A stretch of DNA of 64,000 bases from Aspidapion aeneum (lineage: Eukaryota; Arthropoda; Insecta; Coleoptera; Brentidae): assembly GCA_963576565.1 (NCBI GenBank), contig OY755039.1:69816886-69880885 (forward strand), in the 5' to 3' direction. The notes beneath the pieces are model-generated. The model did no database searches. It worked only from the letters and a program-made list of their open reading frames with translations, and was not told the origin of the DNA. Shown one piece after another: positions 49,182-60,000 of the stretch (position 1 is its first letter; each line of letters opens with the position of its first letter). The translations under genes were made by a program, and so were the position numbers.

Positions 49182-50875
49182 TGACCGCACCGATTCTTAC
49201 ATGTCCAGATTATACCAAAGAATTTGTCATTCAAACAGACGCATCAGGATATGGAATAGGAGCATGTTTAACGCAGCCTTATCCTGAAGGAGACAAAGTC
49301 ATATGCTATTTGAGTCGATCTTTGACTAAGCAAGAACGTGTTTACACGACCACCGAGCGAGAATGTTTGGCATTGGTTTGGGCGATAGAGAAGCTCCGGC
49401 CTTATATTGAGGGGATCTCATTTAAGGTCATAACAGATCATCTTAGCTTAAAATGGCTTCATAGCTTAAAAGAGCCCAGTGGAAGACTTGCTCGTTGGTC
49501 TGTAAAACTGCAGCAATATGATTTTGAAGTAATCCATCGGAAAGGGAAAGATTTAGTTGTCCCGGACATGTTGTCTCGTGCAGTACCCATGATTGATACA
49601 ATTTCGCAGCCCAGAGACGTTTCAAAAGCAATTAAAGATCGATGGTACCAAAAGATGGTAAAGAGGGTCGTAGAATCACCGTTAAAATTTATGAATTGGA
49701 GATACACTGATAATAAGTTGTATAAATATGTCAAACAAGAATACCCTCAACTTTCACCATCTAACGAATATTGGAAAGAGGTAGTCCCCAAAGATCATAG
49801 GCGTAGAATTATTGGAGAAGCTCACGATCCTCCTACCGCAGGGCATATGGGTGTGTATAAAACCTTCCACAGACTGGCAGAAAAGTATTATTGGCCAAAA
49901 ATGCGCCAGGACGTGGCAACTTTTGTAAAGAAATGCTTTGTCTTTGCAGCTCATAAAGGTGATACACAAGGGGTATCTGATCAGATGATATCTCACCCAA
50001 AACCAACTCGTCCTTGGGAAATTATTTCAACAGATTTATGTGGACCTCTACCTCGTTCGACAAAGGGTAATTGCTGGATTCTCGTCGTTACGGACTATTT
50101 GAGTAAGTTTTCCTTAGTTTTTCCAATGCGAACAGCCCCTACTCAAGCAGTTGTCAAGCATCTTGAGGAGCAAGTATTTATGGTCTTCGGAGTACCCCGT
50201 TTGATACTTTGTGATAATGGCCCTCAGTACAAAAGTAACGAGCTTAAGCGTTTTGCTGAGAGTTATCAGGTTAAAATTCAGTATAATCCGTATTATCACC
50301 CCAGAGCAAATCCAACAGAAAGGACGAATCGTACATTAAAAACTATGTTATGTTGTTATGTGAAAGACAACCACAGGAAGTGGGACGAACAAATACATAA
50401 ACTTGCCTGCGCGATTCGTACTGCAACCCATGAGACAACCAGGATGTCTCCTTTCTTTGTTAATTTTGGTAGGAATATGTGTTTATCAGGAAAAGATTAC
50501 TCCAACCCAGTTTTGTTATCTGAAGAGAATGGTGTACAATCCGCAGCTGAAAGTAAGAACGAAGGTTTCCGGAAGCTCTATGCTGATGTTAAGAGAAGGT
50601 TAGAGGTGGCAGGAGAGAAAAACGTAGTTCAGTATAATTTGCGTACAAGGGTACCCAACTTTGTTGTGGGTCAGCGTGTTTGGAAGAAGAATTATGTGTT
50701 GTCAGATGCTGCGAAGTTTTTCTCGAAGAAGTTAGCACCGAAATTTGTTGGTCCTTATGTGATTAGGAATAAAATTTCTCCTTGGATATTTGAGCTTCAG
50801 GAACCATCGGGTAAAGTACTACCAGGGAGCTGGCATGCCAAAGACCTTAAGTCGGCAGCGGACCTCTCCGATTAA
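49181..50875 (+). pseudogene. Gypsy RNase H and integrase segment of pol
   Basis: RNase H comes first (IQTDASGYGIG, TTERECLALVWA, ITDHLSLKWL), then integrase. The zinc-binding region keeps both His and the first Cys, but the codon at 49943-49945 is TTT (Phe) where the second Cys of the C-x2-C pair is expected. The catalytic triad is present: Asp 50033-50035, Asp 50213-50215, Glu 50318-50320, with 59 and 34 residues between. A GPY motif (KFVGPYVI) lies near the C-terminus; no chromodomain is evident. It ends in TAA at 50873. The frame is separated from RT by the frameshift near 49112, so this is part of a broken pol rather than a separate gene. Confidence 0.88.
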
Positions 50876-50900
50876 CCTTTTTAGGTTAATCGTCTTGAAG

Positions 50901-50911
50901 TTGGGGGGGGA
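50901..50911 (+). other. Polypurine tract of the Gypsy element
   Basis: TTGGGGGGGGA lies 25 bases after the pol stop and three bases before TGTAACG. This is the normal position and composition of the plus-strand primer and is the main reason for starting the 3' LTR at 50915 rather than at 52876. No purine tract precedes 52876. Confidence 0.88.
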
Positions 50912-50913
50912 TT

Positions 50914-50952
50914 ATGTAACGTGTCATTTTTACGTTTAAGACAACGTTACAT
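50914..50952. repeat. Inverted repeat at the LTR start
   Basis: ATGTAACGTGTC (50914-50925) is the near-perfect reverse complement of GACAACGTTACAT (50940-50952), with one extra T and a 14-base loop. The LTR's terminal TGTAACG is therefore repeated in inverted form 38 bases inside. It could fold as a hairpin in RNA or single-stranded cDNA. Confidence 0.85.
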
Positions 50953-52030
50953 ATTTGTTTATTCAGGTAAATAATCAAGGCTCTTCGACTCGTCTTTCTG
51001 TACACAAATTAAGGGTATTTTATAGAGCTAGGTTTGGAGGTTATATAGTGTCCAAAAAGTTACCTTATAAAGGAGACATTCCATCGAATTACTGTGGACA
51101 CTACGCACCCGTTTTATCTGGACATCGTAATTGGAATTTAAGATCACAGGTTTCGGGAAAATCACATAAAAACTTTTGATTGTTTTGTTTTTATCTGTGG
51201 AATTTTGTGACTTTCTTTGTCGTTCACGAGAGTAAACAGCTGGGGAATGGCGGCGTTGCCGCATCACAAATGGTTTCGGTAACAGGAAGGAAACATTTAG
51301 ATGAACATTTCATTCCCTTACGTTTATTCTCGAGGATATTGGGACAATCCGAACCTCATAGCTAGTTGTGATAGCAGGAAAACATATTTAGGTCCACGGT
51401 TTGACTAGTAGCAACCGAGGCTCCGCCCACTTTGATATCTTTATTAATTTGATAAAGAGAAGATAAAATAAATACGAGTTATGCACTTTGGTAAATGGAA
51501 GATAAACGAGGAATAAAAACCAGGACTAAAAGAGTAAACGAAATCGTGTGAGTTAACATCTGAACAGTGTGTATTTTTAGGTTCAAGTTCAGAAACAACT
51601 TTATTACTGTAGAAATGTTTCACAAAAATGGCGTTAAACCATATGAATATTAGAGAAAACATTTATAAAGAGCAAAGGAAACGTTTGACTAAGACTGTAA
51701 CTAAAATACAACTAAATTCTACACTCAGTATAGCTTTGCTCATATGGGAATTGGTTGAGTGTTCGAATATTCCTGGGTTTGATGCATGCCCTGATCTTCA
51801 GTGATTGATTTTACAGTTGATGGTTTCAATGCTGAGCTTCTTACAGTCCGTCTGGTGATTCTTCTCCTACTTGATATGTTGGCGGGGGTCCGGTAGGCAA
51901 ATGTTCGGTCTATGTATGGAGGGTGTCTCGACGTCCTTGTTATAAAAATTTCAACCATGGAAATAGATCCGACAACACCTCAAGGTGCGTTTTACGTATT
52001 TTTCAATATCCCCTTGGACGGTGCTGCCCC

Positions 52031-52036
52031 TATATA
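52031..52036 (+). promoter_or_regulatory. Candidate TATA box in the Gypsy LTR
   Basis: CCCCTATATACCGGTATAG is the best TATA-like site in the LTR. An inverted CCAAT (ATTGG) follows at about 52065. If it is used, U3 is about 1.1 kb and transcripts would start near 52060. Assignment is from sequence alone. Confidence 0.4.
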
Positions 52037-52441
52037 CCGGTATAGAACTATTGGTGTATTTCCTCATTGGTTAGTTTGAAAAGTTTTTTTTTTTATAAAT
52101 AGGTTTGCATCCTTATTTGAATCTAACCGGGAAAATTAGGTTGGTACTATGCGTTTTACCGTCCCTACTCCCCACCAAATCTACGAACGGTTTCCGGTGG
52201 CTTCATTATTTTGGTATTCTCGACGGAGTGCCTGGTCTCTTGCTAACGAATTTTGGCTGGGTCGACAACAGTTTCTGGGATCGCCTTTGTTTTTGGTTAT
52301 TGGCACTGCAGCGACTGCAGGAGATATCCCAGAAACTGTAGAAGTGAGTCCGTCGTGTTTAGGCGAATCCTGAAGCGACGCTCATACCCTTTTGAGGGGA
52401 ATTTAAGTCGGCCTACGCCATTAGTACGGGGAAGAGCAGTG

Positions 52442-53063
52442 GTAAGCTCGATTTTATTTTTTTCATTTTGTTATTATTTGAGGACTCTTCAAGATAATAT
52501 TTGCCTCCCAAATTGTAATTATTTTTCGTGTGAAATGTACTTTTTTTTGACAAAAGACGTGGGGAATTTTTGGCGTTTTTATATTTTTCTTTTAACCACG
52601 TGTTGGATAAAAACTATATATTGTTTTTCTCCTTTGTCTACAGTCCTGTCCATTCCATCGACAGCTGTGCTGGACGCTGGTGGGAAGCCGGACGAGCCAG
52701 TTGTAACCCTGGGAAAGGTACGTTAGGGTTATTTTAGTTCATCTGTTTAAATCTGCTTTATTTTATTGAGTCGACATGGGGTTCTCGATTTAAACTACTC
52801 GGTGTAGGGGAACTTCGTGCAAAATAGACGAATTCCAGGAAACTGAAACATTTCATTTTCCACAGGGTTTTACGCTCGGGCAAGATCCAACCACATTTTT
52901 GGACCACGTGCTGTCCTAGCGTCATGTGCTAGGTGATCACCAGGGAAGGCGCGGCAGAACTGGGACCAGTGGAGTAGTGGAAGATGTCTGGAAACAGGTT
53001 CACAAAATAAAACAACATATTGTTCAATTAACCAACAACTTAAAAACTAATCAAGGACCAAGG
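52442..53063 (+). other. Chain of splice-like signals in the LTR
   Basis: In order: donor GTG|GTAAGC (52442); acceptor after a pyrimidine tract, TTTGTCTACAG (ends 52643); donor AAAG|GTACGT (52718); acceptor TTTTCCACAG (ends 52865); donor CAAG|GTAGGA (53063). This defines possible exons 52644-52717 (74 nt) and 52866-53062 (197 nt). A frame opening at 52646 stays open across that junction to TAG at 52917-52919, about 41 codons. The protein is unrecognised. AATAAA is at 53006. Confidence 0.45.
53006..53011 (+). terminator. Candidate polyadenylation signal in the 3' LTR
   Basis: AATAAA, with the same motif at 39721 in the left LTR. It lies about 970 bp downstream of the candidate TATA box and about 1.06 kb before the LTR end, consistent with an R end near 53030 and a long U5. 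Confidence 0.5.
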
Positions 53064-54010
53064 TAGGAGTCATTTCATGCAAGCTTAGATATAATTTTTT
53101 TTACATATAAATTTTCAATATAATTTTAACACTTCTTGTGAACGCAAGATAAAGGTATGACGTCATGACCACCATTTTGCGGCATAACTATTTTTATTGT
53201 ACAATTGAAAAAGCCCTGCTAGTTTGTTCCAACTTGGATTCATCCTTATTTTGTCTTTACCTATGATAATTTCTATCTTACCCCTAGATTTCAATTTAAA
53301 ATATACAAGATGAACTAAATTTTTGTGTTATTTGTACAACCCATTGACCAACTTTGCAGAGACAAAAAAGAGATGAGGTTATATTTTTTTAAGCAGTTTT
53401 CTTACATTGTTTTACCTCATGGGGTGGATCTCGGACTGGGTTGCTGTTTGTCTCATTCTACCCAACGTAGAATGATGACAGCAGATATTTGGTCCAGATC
53501 TCCCCTATGATGGAACGATTTTGGAAGTGTATTTTATTTAACAATCATTTATATAACCGAGTCTCACACTACTGACTCAGATGTAGGTACATTATGACCT
53601 GTTAAAGGAGTCCATCTACCTGTAAAGTGCTTCTAGTTTTGTCATCTTAATTCAATCTTTTAGAATTTTATTCTGTTTATTAGTCAATTTTTTTGTTTTT
53701 TTAATTACACAAATACTCTGGAAGCCTCGGAAGTAGGTAGAATTTCATTGTTTGGCTACAACGTTTGGGTTGAACTGTATTTTATTTAAGAACTTCTTTG
53801 TAAAACATTGGTATTAAATAATGTGGCGCACTTAAAATTTTCTTATTTCTGAACCCCCCCTTCTCCACTGTATAAAAGCTACCGGGCATATCAATGTTTT
53901 ACCTAGCTGGAAAATACAGTTCTGCTTCCAGATATATGTTTAATTATTCAGGGGTTTTGTTGTGTCACAAGTTGGCAAATTGTCATTATTCTAATTACAG
54001 TGTCACAAAA

Positions 54011-54051
54011 TGGCGGCAACGTCTTTAAGCTGCCCCAAATGGTACCTAACG
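54011..54051 (+). other. PBS-like motifs retained in the 3' LTR
   Basis: TGGCGGCAACG (54011-54021) and TGGTACCTAACG (54040-54051) correspond to the two internal motifs of the left LTR. The second has changed C to T twice, which fits absence of selection. Satellite follows GGCCACA at 54069. Confidence 0.8.
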
Positions 54052-54068
54052 CATTTTAATAGGCCACA

Positions 54069-57000
54069 ATGTTCTATAGCGTATTAGTATGTATTCAAAT
54101 GTATTAAAAATGAATCCTTTTATGTTTATTCGGTTGTATTGAGAAAGAAAGGAATTAAAAAGTATTCATTGGTATAAATAATGATTACATAAAAAGGTAT
54201 TTAATTGGATTGCTTTAAAGAGTATAAATATGTATTCAAATATATAGAAAATGAATACTTAAAAAGTTCATTCAATTGTATTGATAAAGGAAGGTATTGA
54301 AAGGTATTCAACGATATAAATAATGAATTCGTAAAAAGTCATTTAAATGGATTGTTTTATAGCGTATTAGTATGTATTCAGATGTATTAAAAATGAATCC
54401 TTTTATGTTTATTCGGTTGTATTGAGAAAGGAAGGAATTAAAAAGTATTCATTGGTATAAATAATGATTACATAAAAAGGTATTTAATTGGATTGCTTTA
54501 AAGAGTATAAATATGTATTCAAATATATAGAAAATGAATACCTGAAAAGTTCATTCAATTGTATTGATAAAGGAAGGTATTGAAAAGTATTCAACGGGAT
54601 AAATAATGAATTCAGAAAAAGTCATTTAAATGGATTGTTCTATAGCGTATTAGTATGTATTCAAATGTAGTAAAAATGAATCCTTATATGTTTATTCGGT
54701 TGCATTGAGAAAGGAAGGAATTAAAAATTATTCATTGGTATAAATAATGATTACATAAAAAGGTATTTAATTGGATTGTTTTAAAGAGTATAAATATGTA
54801 TTCAAATATATAGAAAATGAATACCTGAAAAGTTCATTCAATTGTATTGATAAAGGAAGGTATTGAAAAGTATTCAACGGTATAAAGAATAAATTCATAA
54901 AAAGTCATTTAAATTGATTGTTTTATAGCGTATTAGTATGTATTCAGATGTATTAAAAATGAATCATTTTATGTTTATTCGGTTGTATTGAGATGAAGGA
55001 AGGAATTAAAAAGTATTCATTGGTATAAATAATGTTTACATAAAAAGGTCTTTAATTGTTTTGCTTTAAAGAGTATAAATATGTATTCAAATACATAGAA
55101 AATGAATACTTGAAAAGTGCATTTAATTGTATTGATAAAGGAAGGTATTGAAAAGTATTGAACGGGATAAATAATGAATTCATAAAAAGTGATTTAAATG
55201 GATTGTTTTATAGCGTATTAGTATGTATTCAAATGTATTAAACATGAATCCTTTTATGTTTATTCGGTTGTATTGAGAAAGGAAGGAATTAAAAAGTATT
55301 CATTAATATAAATAATGATTACATAAAACGGTATTTAATTGGATTGCTTTAAAGGGTATAAATATGTATTCAAATATATAGAAAATGAATACTTGAAAAG
55401 TTCATTCAATTGTATTGATAAAGGAAGGTATTGAAAATTATTCAACGGGATAAATAATGAATTCATAAAAAGTCATTTAAGTGGATTGTTCTATAGCGTA
55501 TTAGTATGTATTCAAATGTATTAAAAATGAATCCTTGTATGTTTATTCGGTTGTTTTGAGAAAGGAAGGAATTAAAAATTATTCATTGGTATAAATAATC
55601 ATTACAAAAAAAGGTATTTAATTGGATTGCTTTAAAGAGTATAAATATGTATTCAAATATATAGAAAATGAATACTAGAAAAGTTCATTCAATTGTATTG
55701 ATAAAGGAAGGTATTGAAAAGTATTTAACGGGATAAATAATGAATTCATAAAAAGTCATTTAAATGGATTGTTCTATAGCGTATTAGTATGTATTCAAAT
55801 GTATTAAAAATGAATCCTCCTATGTTTATTCGGTTGCATTGAGAAAGGAAGGAATTAAAAAGTATTCATTGGTATAAATAATGATTACATAAAAAGGTAT
55901 TTAATTGGATTGCTTTAAAGAGTATAAATATGTATTCAAATATATAGAAAATGAATGCTTGAAAAGTTTATTCAATTGTAGTGATAAAGGAAGGTATTGA
56001 AAAGTATTCAACGATATAAATAATGAATTCATAAACAGTCAATTAAATGGATTGTTTTATGGCGTATTAGTATGAATTCAAATGTATTAAAAATGAATCC
56101 TTTTATGTTTATTCGGTTGTATTGAGAAAGGAAGGAATTAAAAGGTATTCATTGGTATAAATAATGATTACATAAAAAGGTATTTAATTGGATTGCTTTA
56201 AAGAGTATAAATATGTATTCAAATATATAGAAAATAAATACTTGAAAAGTTCATTCAATTGTATTGATAAAGGAAGGTATTGAAAAGTATTCAACGGTAT
56301 AAATAATGAATTCATAAAAAGTCATTTAAATGGATTGTTTTATAGTGTATTAGTATGTATTCAAATGTATTAAAAATGAATCCTTCTATGTTTACTCGGC
56401 TGCATTGAGAAAGGAAGGAATTAAAAAGTATTCATTGGTATAAATAATGATTACATAAAAAGGTATTTAATTGGATTGTTTTAAAGAGTATAAATATGTA
56501 TTCAAATATATAGAAAATGAATACCTGAAAAGTTCATTCAATTGTATTGATAAAGGAAGGTATTGAAAAGTATTCAACGGTATAAATAATGAATTCATAA
56601 AAAGTCATTTAAATGGATTGTTTTATAGCGTATTAGTATGTATTCAGATGTATTAAAAATGAATCCTTTTATGTTTATTCGGTTGTATTGAGATGAAGGA
56701 AGGAATTAAAAAGTACTCATTGGTATAAATAATGATTACATAAAAAGGTCTTTAATTGTTTTGCTTTAAAGAGTATAAATATGTATTCAAATACATAGAA
56801 AATGAATACTTGAAAAGTGCATTTAATTGTATTGATGAAGGAAGGTATTAAAAAGTATACAACGGGATAAATAATGAATTCATAAAAATTCATTTAAATG
56901 GATTGTTCTATAGCGTATTAGTATGTATTCAAATGTATTAAAAATGAATCCTTCTATGTTTATTCGGTTGTATTGAGAAGGGAAGGAATTAAAAAGCATT

Positions 57001-60000
57001 CATTAATATAAATATTGATTACATAAAACGGTATTTAATTGGATTGCTTTAAAGGGTATAAATATGTATTCAAATATATAGAAAATGAATACTTGAAAAG
57101 TTCATTCAATTGTATTGATAAAGGAAGGTATTGAAAATTATTCAACGGGATAAATAATGAATTCATAAAAAGTCATTTAAATGGATTGTTATATAGCGTA
57201 TTAGTATGTATTCAAATGTATTAAAAATGAATCCTTGTATGTTTATTTGGTTGTTTTGAGAAAGGAAGGAATTAAAAATTATTCATTGGTATAAATAATC
57301 ATTACAAAAAAAGGTATTTAATTGGATTGCTTTAAAGAGTATAAATATGTATTCAAATATATAGAAAATAAATACTCGAAAAGTTCATTCAATTGTATTG
57401 ATAAAGGAAGGTATTGAAAAGTATTCAACGGGATAAATAATGAATTCATAAAAAGTCATTTAAATGGATTGTTCTATAGCGTATTAGTATGTATTCAAAT
57501 GTATTAAAAATGAATCTTTCTATGTTTATTCGGTTGTATTGAGAAGGGAAGGAATTAAAAAGTATTCATTAATATAAATAATGATTACATAAAACGGTAT
57601 TTAATTGGATTGCTTTAAAGGGTATAAATATGTATTCAAATATATAGAAAATGAATACTTGAAAAGTTCATTCAATTGTATTGATAAAGGAAGGTATTGA
57701 AAATTATTCAACGGGATAAATAATGAATTCATAAAAAGTCATTTAAATGGATTGTTATATAGCGTATTAGTATGTATTCAAATGTATTAAAAATGAATCC
57801 TGGTATGTTTATTCGGTTGTTTTGAGAAAGGAAGGAATTAAAAATTATTCATTGGTATAAATAATCATTACAAAAAAAGGCATTTAATTGGATTGCTTTA
57901 AAGAGTATAAATATGTATTCAAATATATAGAAAATGAATACTCGAAAAGTTCATTCAATTGTATTGATAAAGGAAGGTATTGAAAAGTATTCAACGGGAT
58001 AAATAATGAATTCATAAAAAGTCATTTAAATGGATTGTTCTATAGCGTATTAGTATGTATTCAAATGTATTAAAAATTAATCCTTTTATGTTTATTCGGT
58101 TGTATTGAGAAAGGAAGGTATTGAAAAGTATTCAACGGTATAAATAATGAATTCATAAAAAGTCATTTAAATGGATTGTTTTATAGCGTATTAGTATGTA
58201 TTCAGATGTATTAAAAATGAATCCTTTTATGTTTATTCGGTTGTATTGAGAAAGGAAGGAATTCAAAAGTATTCATTGGTATAAATAATGATTACATAAA
58301 AAGGTATTTAATTGGATTGCTTTAAAGAGTATAAATATGTATTCAAATATATAGAAAATGAATACCTGAAAAGTTCATTCAATTGTATTGATAAAGGAAG
58401 GTATTGAAAAGTATTCAACGGGATAAATAATGAATTCAGAAAAAGTCATTTAAATGGATTGTTCTATAGCGTATTAGTATGTATTCAAATGTATTAAAAA
58501 TGAATCCTTCTATGTTTATTCGGTTGCATTGAGAAAGGAAGGAATTAAAAAGTATTCATTGGTATAAATAATGATTACATAAAACGGTATTTAATTGGAT
58601 TGCTTTAAAGGGTATAAATATGTATTCAAATATATAGAAAATGAATACCTGAAAAGTTCATTTAATTGTATTGATAAAGGAAGGTATTGAAAAGTATTCA
58701 ACGGTATAAATAATGAATTCATAAAAAGTCATTTAAATGGATTGTTTTATAGCGTATTCGTATGTATTCAGATGTATTAAAAATGAATCCTTTTATGTTT
58801 ATTCGGTTGTATTGAGATGAAGGAAGGAATTAAAAAGTATTCATTGGTATAAATAATGATTACATAAAAAGGTATTTAATTGTTTTGCTTTAAAGAGTAT
58901 AAATATGTATTCAAATACATAGAAAATGAATACTTGAAAAGTGCATTTAATTGTATTGATAAAGGAAGGTATTGAAAAGTATTAAACGGGATAAATAATG
59001 AATTCATAAAAAGTGATTTAAATGGATTGTTCTATAGTGTATTAATATGTATTCAAATGTATTAGAAATGAATCCTTCTATGTTTATTCGGTTGCATTGA
59101 GAAAGGAAGGAATTAAAAAGTATTCATTGATATAAATAATGATTACATAAAAAGGTATTTAATTGGATTGCTTTAAAGAGTATAAATATGTCAAATATAT
59201 AGAAAATGAATACTTGAAAAGTTCATTCAATTGTATTGATAAAGGAAGGTATTGAAAAGTATTCAACGGGATAAATAATGATTTCATAAAAAGTCATTTA
59301 AATGGATTGTTCTATAGCGTATTAGTATGTATTCAAATGTATTAAAAATGAATCCTTCATGTTTTTTTGGTTGCATTGAGAAAGGAAGGAAATAAAAAGT
59401 ATTCATTGGTATAAGTAATGATTACATAAAAATGTATTTAATTGGATTGCTTTAAAGAGTTTAAATATGTATTCTAATATATAGAAAATGAATACTTGAA
59501 AAGTTCATTCAATTGTATTGATAAAGGAAGGTATTAAAAAGTATACAACGGGATAAATAATGAATTCATAAAAATTCATTTAAATGGATTGTTCGATAGC
59601 GTATTAGTATGTATTCAAATGTATTAAAAATGAATCCTTCTATGTTTATTCGGTTGTATTGAGAAGGGAAGGAATTAAAAAGTATTCATTAATATAAATA
59701 ATGATTACATAAAACGGTATTTAATTGGATTGCTTTAAAGGGTATAAATATGTATTCAAATATATAGAAAATGAATACTTGAAAAGTTCATTCAATTGTA
59801 TTGATAAAGGAAGGTATTGAAAATTATTCAACGGGATAAATAATGAATTCATAAAAAGTCATTTAAATGGATTGTTCTATAGCGTATTAGTATGTATTCA
59901 AATGTATTAAAAATGAATCCTTGTATGTTTATTCGGTTGTTTTGAGAAAGGAAGGAATTAAAAATTATTCATTGGTATAAATAATCATTACAAAAAAAGG

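Larger units (their letters stand above)
39591..54068 (+). mobile_element. Degraded Ty3/Gypsy LTR retrotransposon, long-LTR type
   Basis: The order is partial left LTR, tRNA-Lys-like PBS, T-rich leader of about 5.1 kb, gag, protease, RT, RNase H, integrase with a GPY motif, purine tract, and a 3' LTR of about 3.15 kb. The integrase follows RNase H, as in Ty3/Gypsy. The RT and integrase look most like the arthropod Osvaldo/Ulysses/Woot group, as I recall them; those also have long LTRs and a Lys primer. There is no env. Two in-frame stops and two frameshifts outside the gag-pro overlap make it non-functional. The flanks are in different satellite phases, so no target duplication is visible. 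Confidence 0.9.
50915..54068 (+). repeat. Gypsy 3' LTR, about 3.15 kb
   Basis: Begins TGTAACG just after the purine tract and ends GGCCACA, with TGT...ACA ends. The last 1193 bp match the left LTR. The first 1.96 kb have no partner in the window because the left LTR is truncated. An LTR this long is unusual, although Woot of Tribolium is also recalled as having one of over 3 kb. No protein domain is recognised in it; short ORFs there lack family features. Confidence 0.8.

Noticed and set aside
50114..50299. Minus-strand ORFs opposite gag and pol
   Set aside because: They are the complement of well-supported coding sequence and show no domains of their own.
52253..52726. ORF of 157 codons in the Gypsy 3' LTR
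   Set aside because: Starts at TTG, crosses predicted splice sites and T-rich sequence, and has no recognisable fold. Only its last part (52646-52717) is kept as a possible exon.
50876..52875. Possible env gene after pol, as in insect errantiviruses
   Set aside because: No ORF with a signal peptide, cleavage site or membrane anchor is present. The purine tract follows pol within 25 bases, leaving no room for env.
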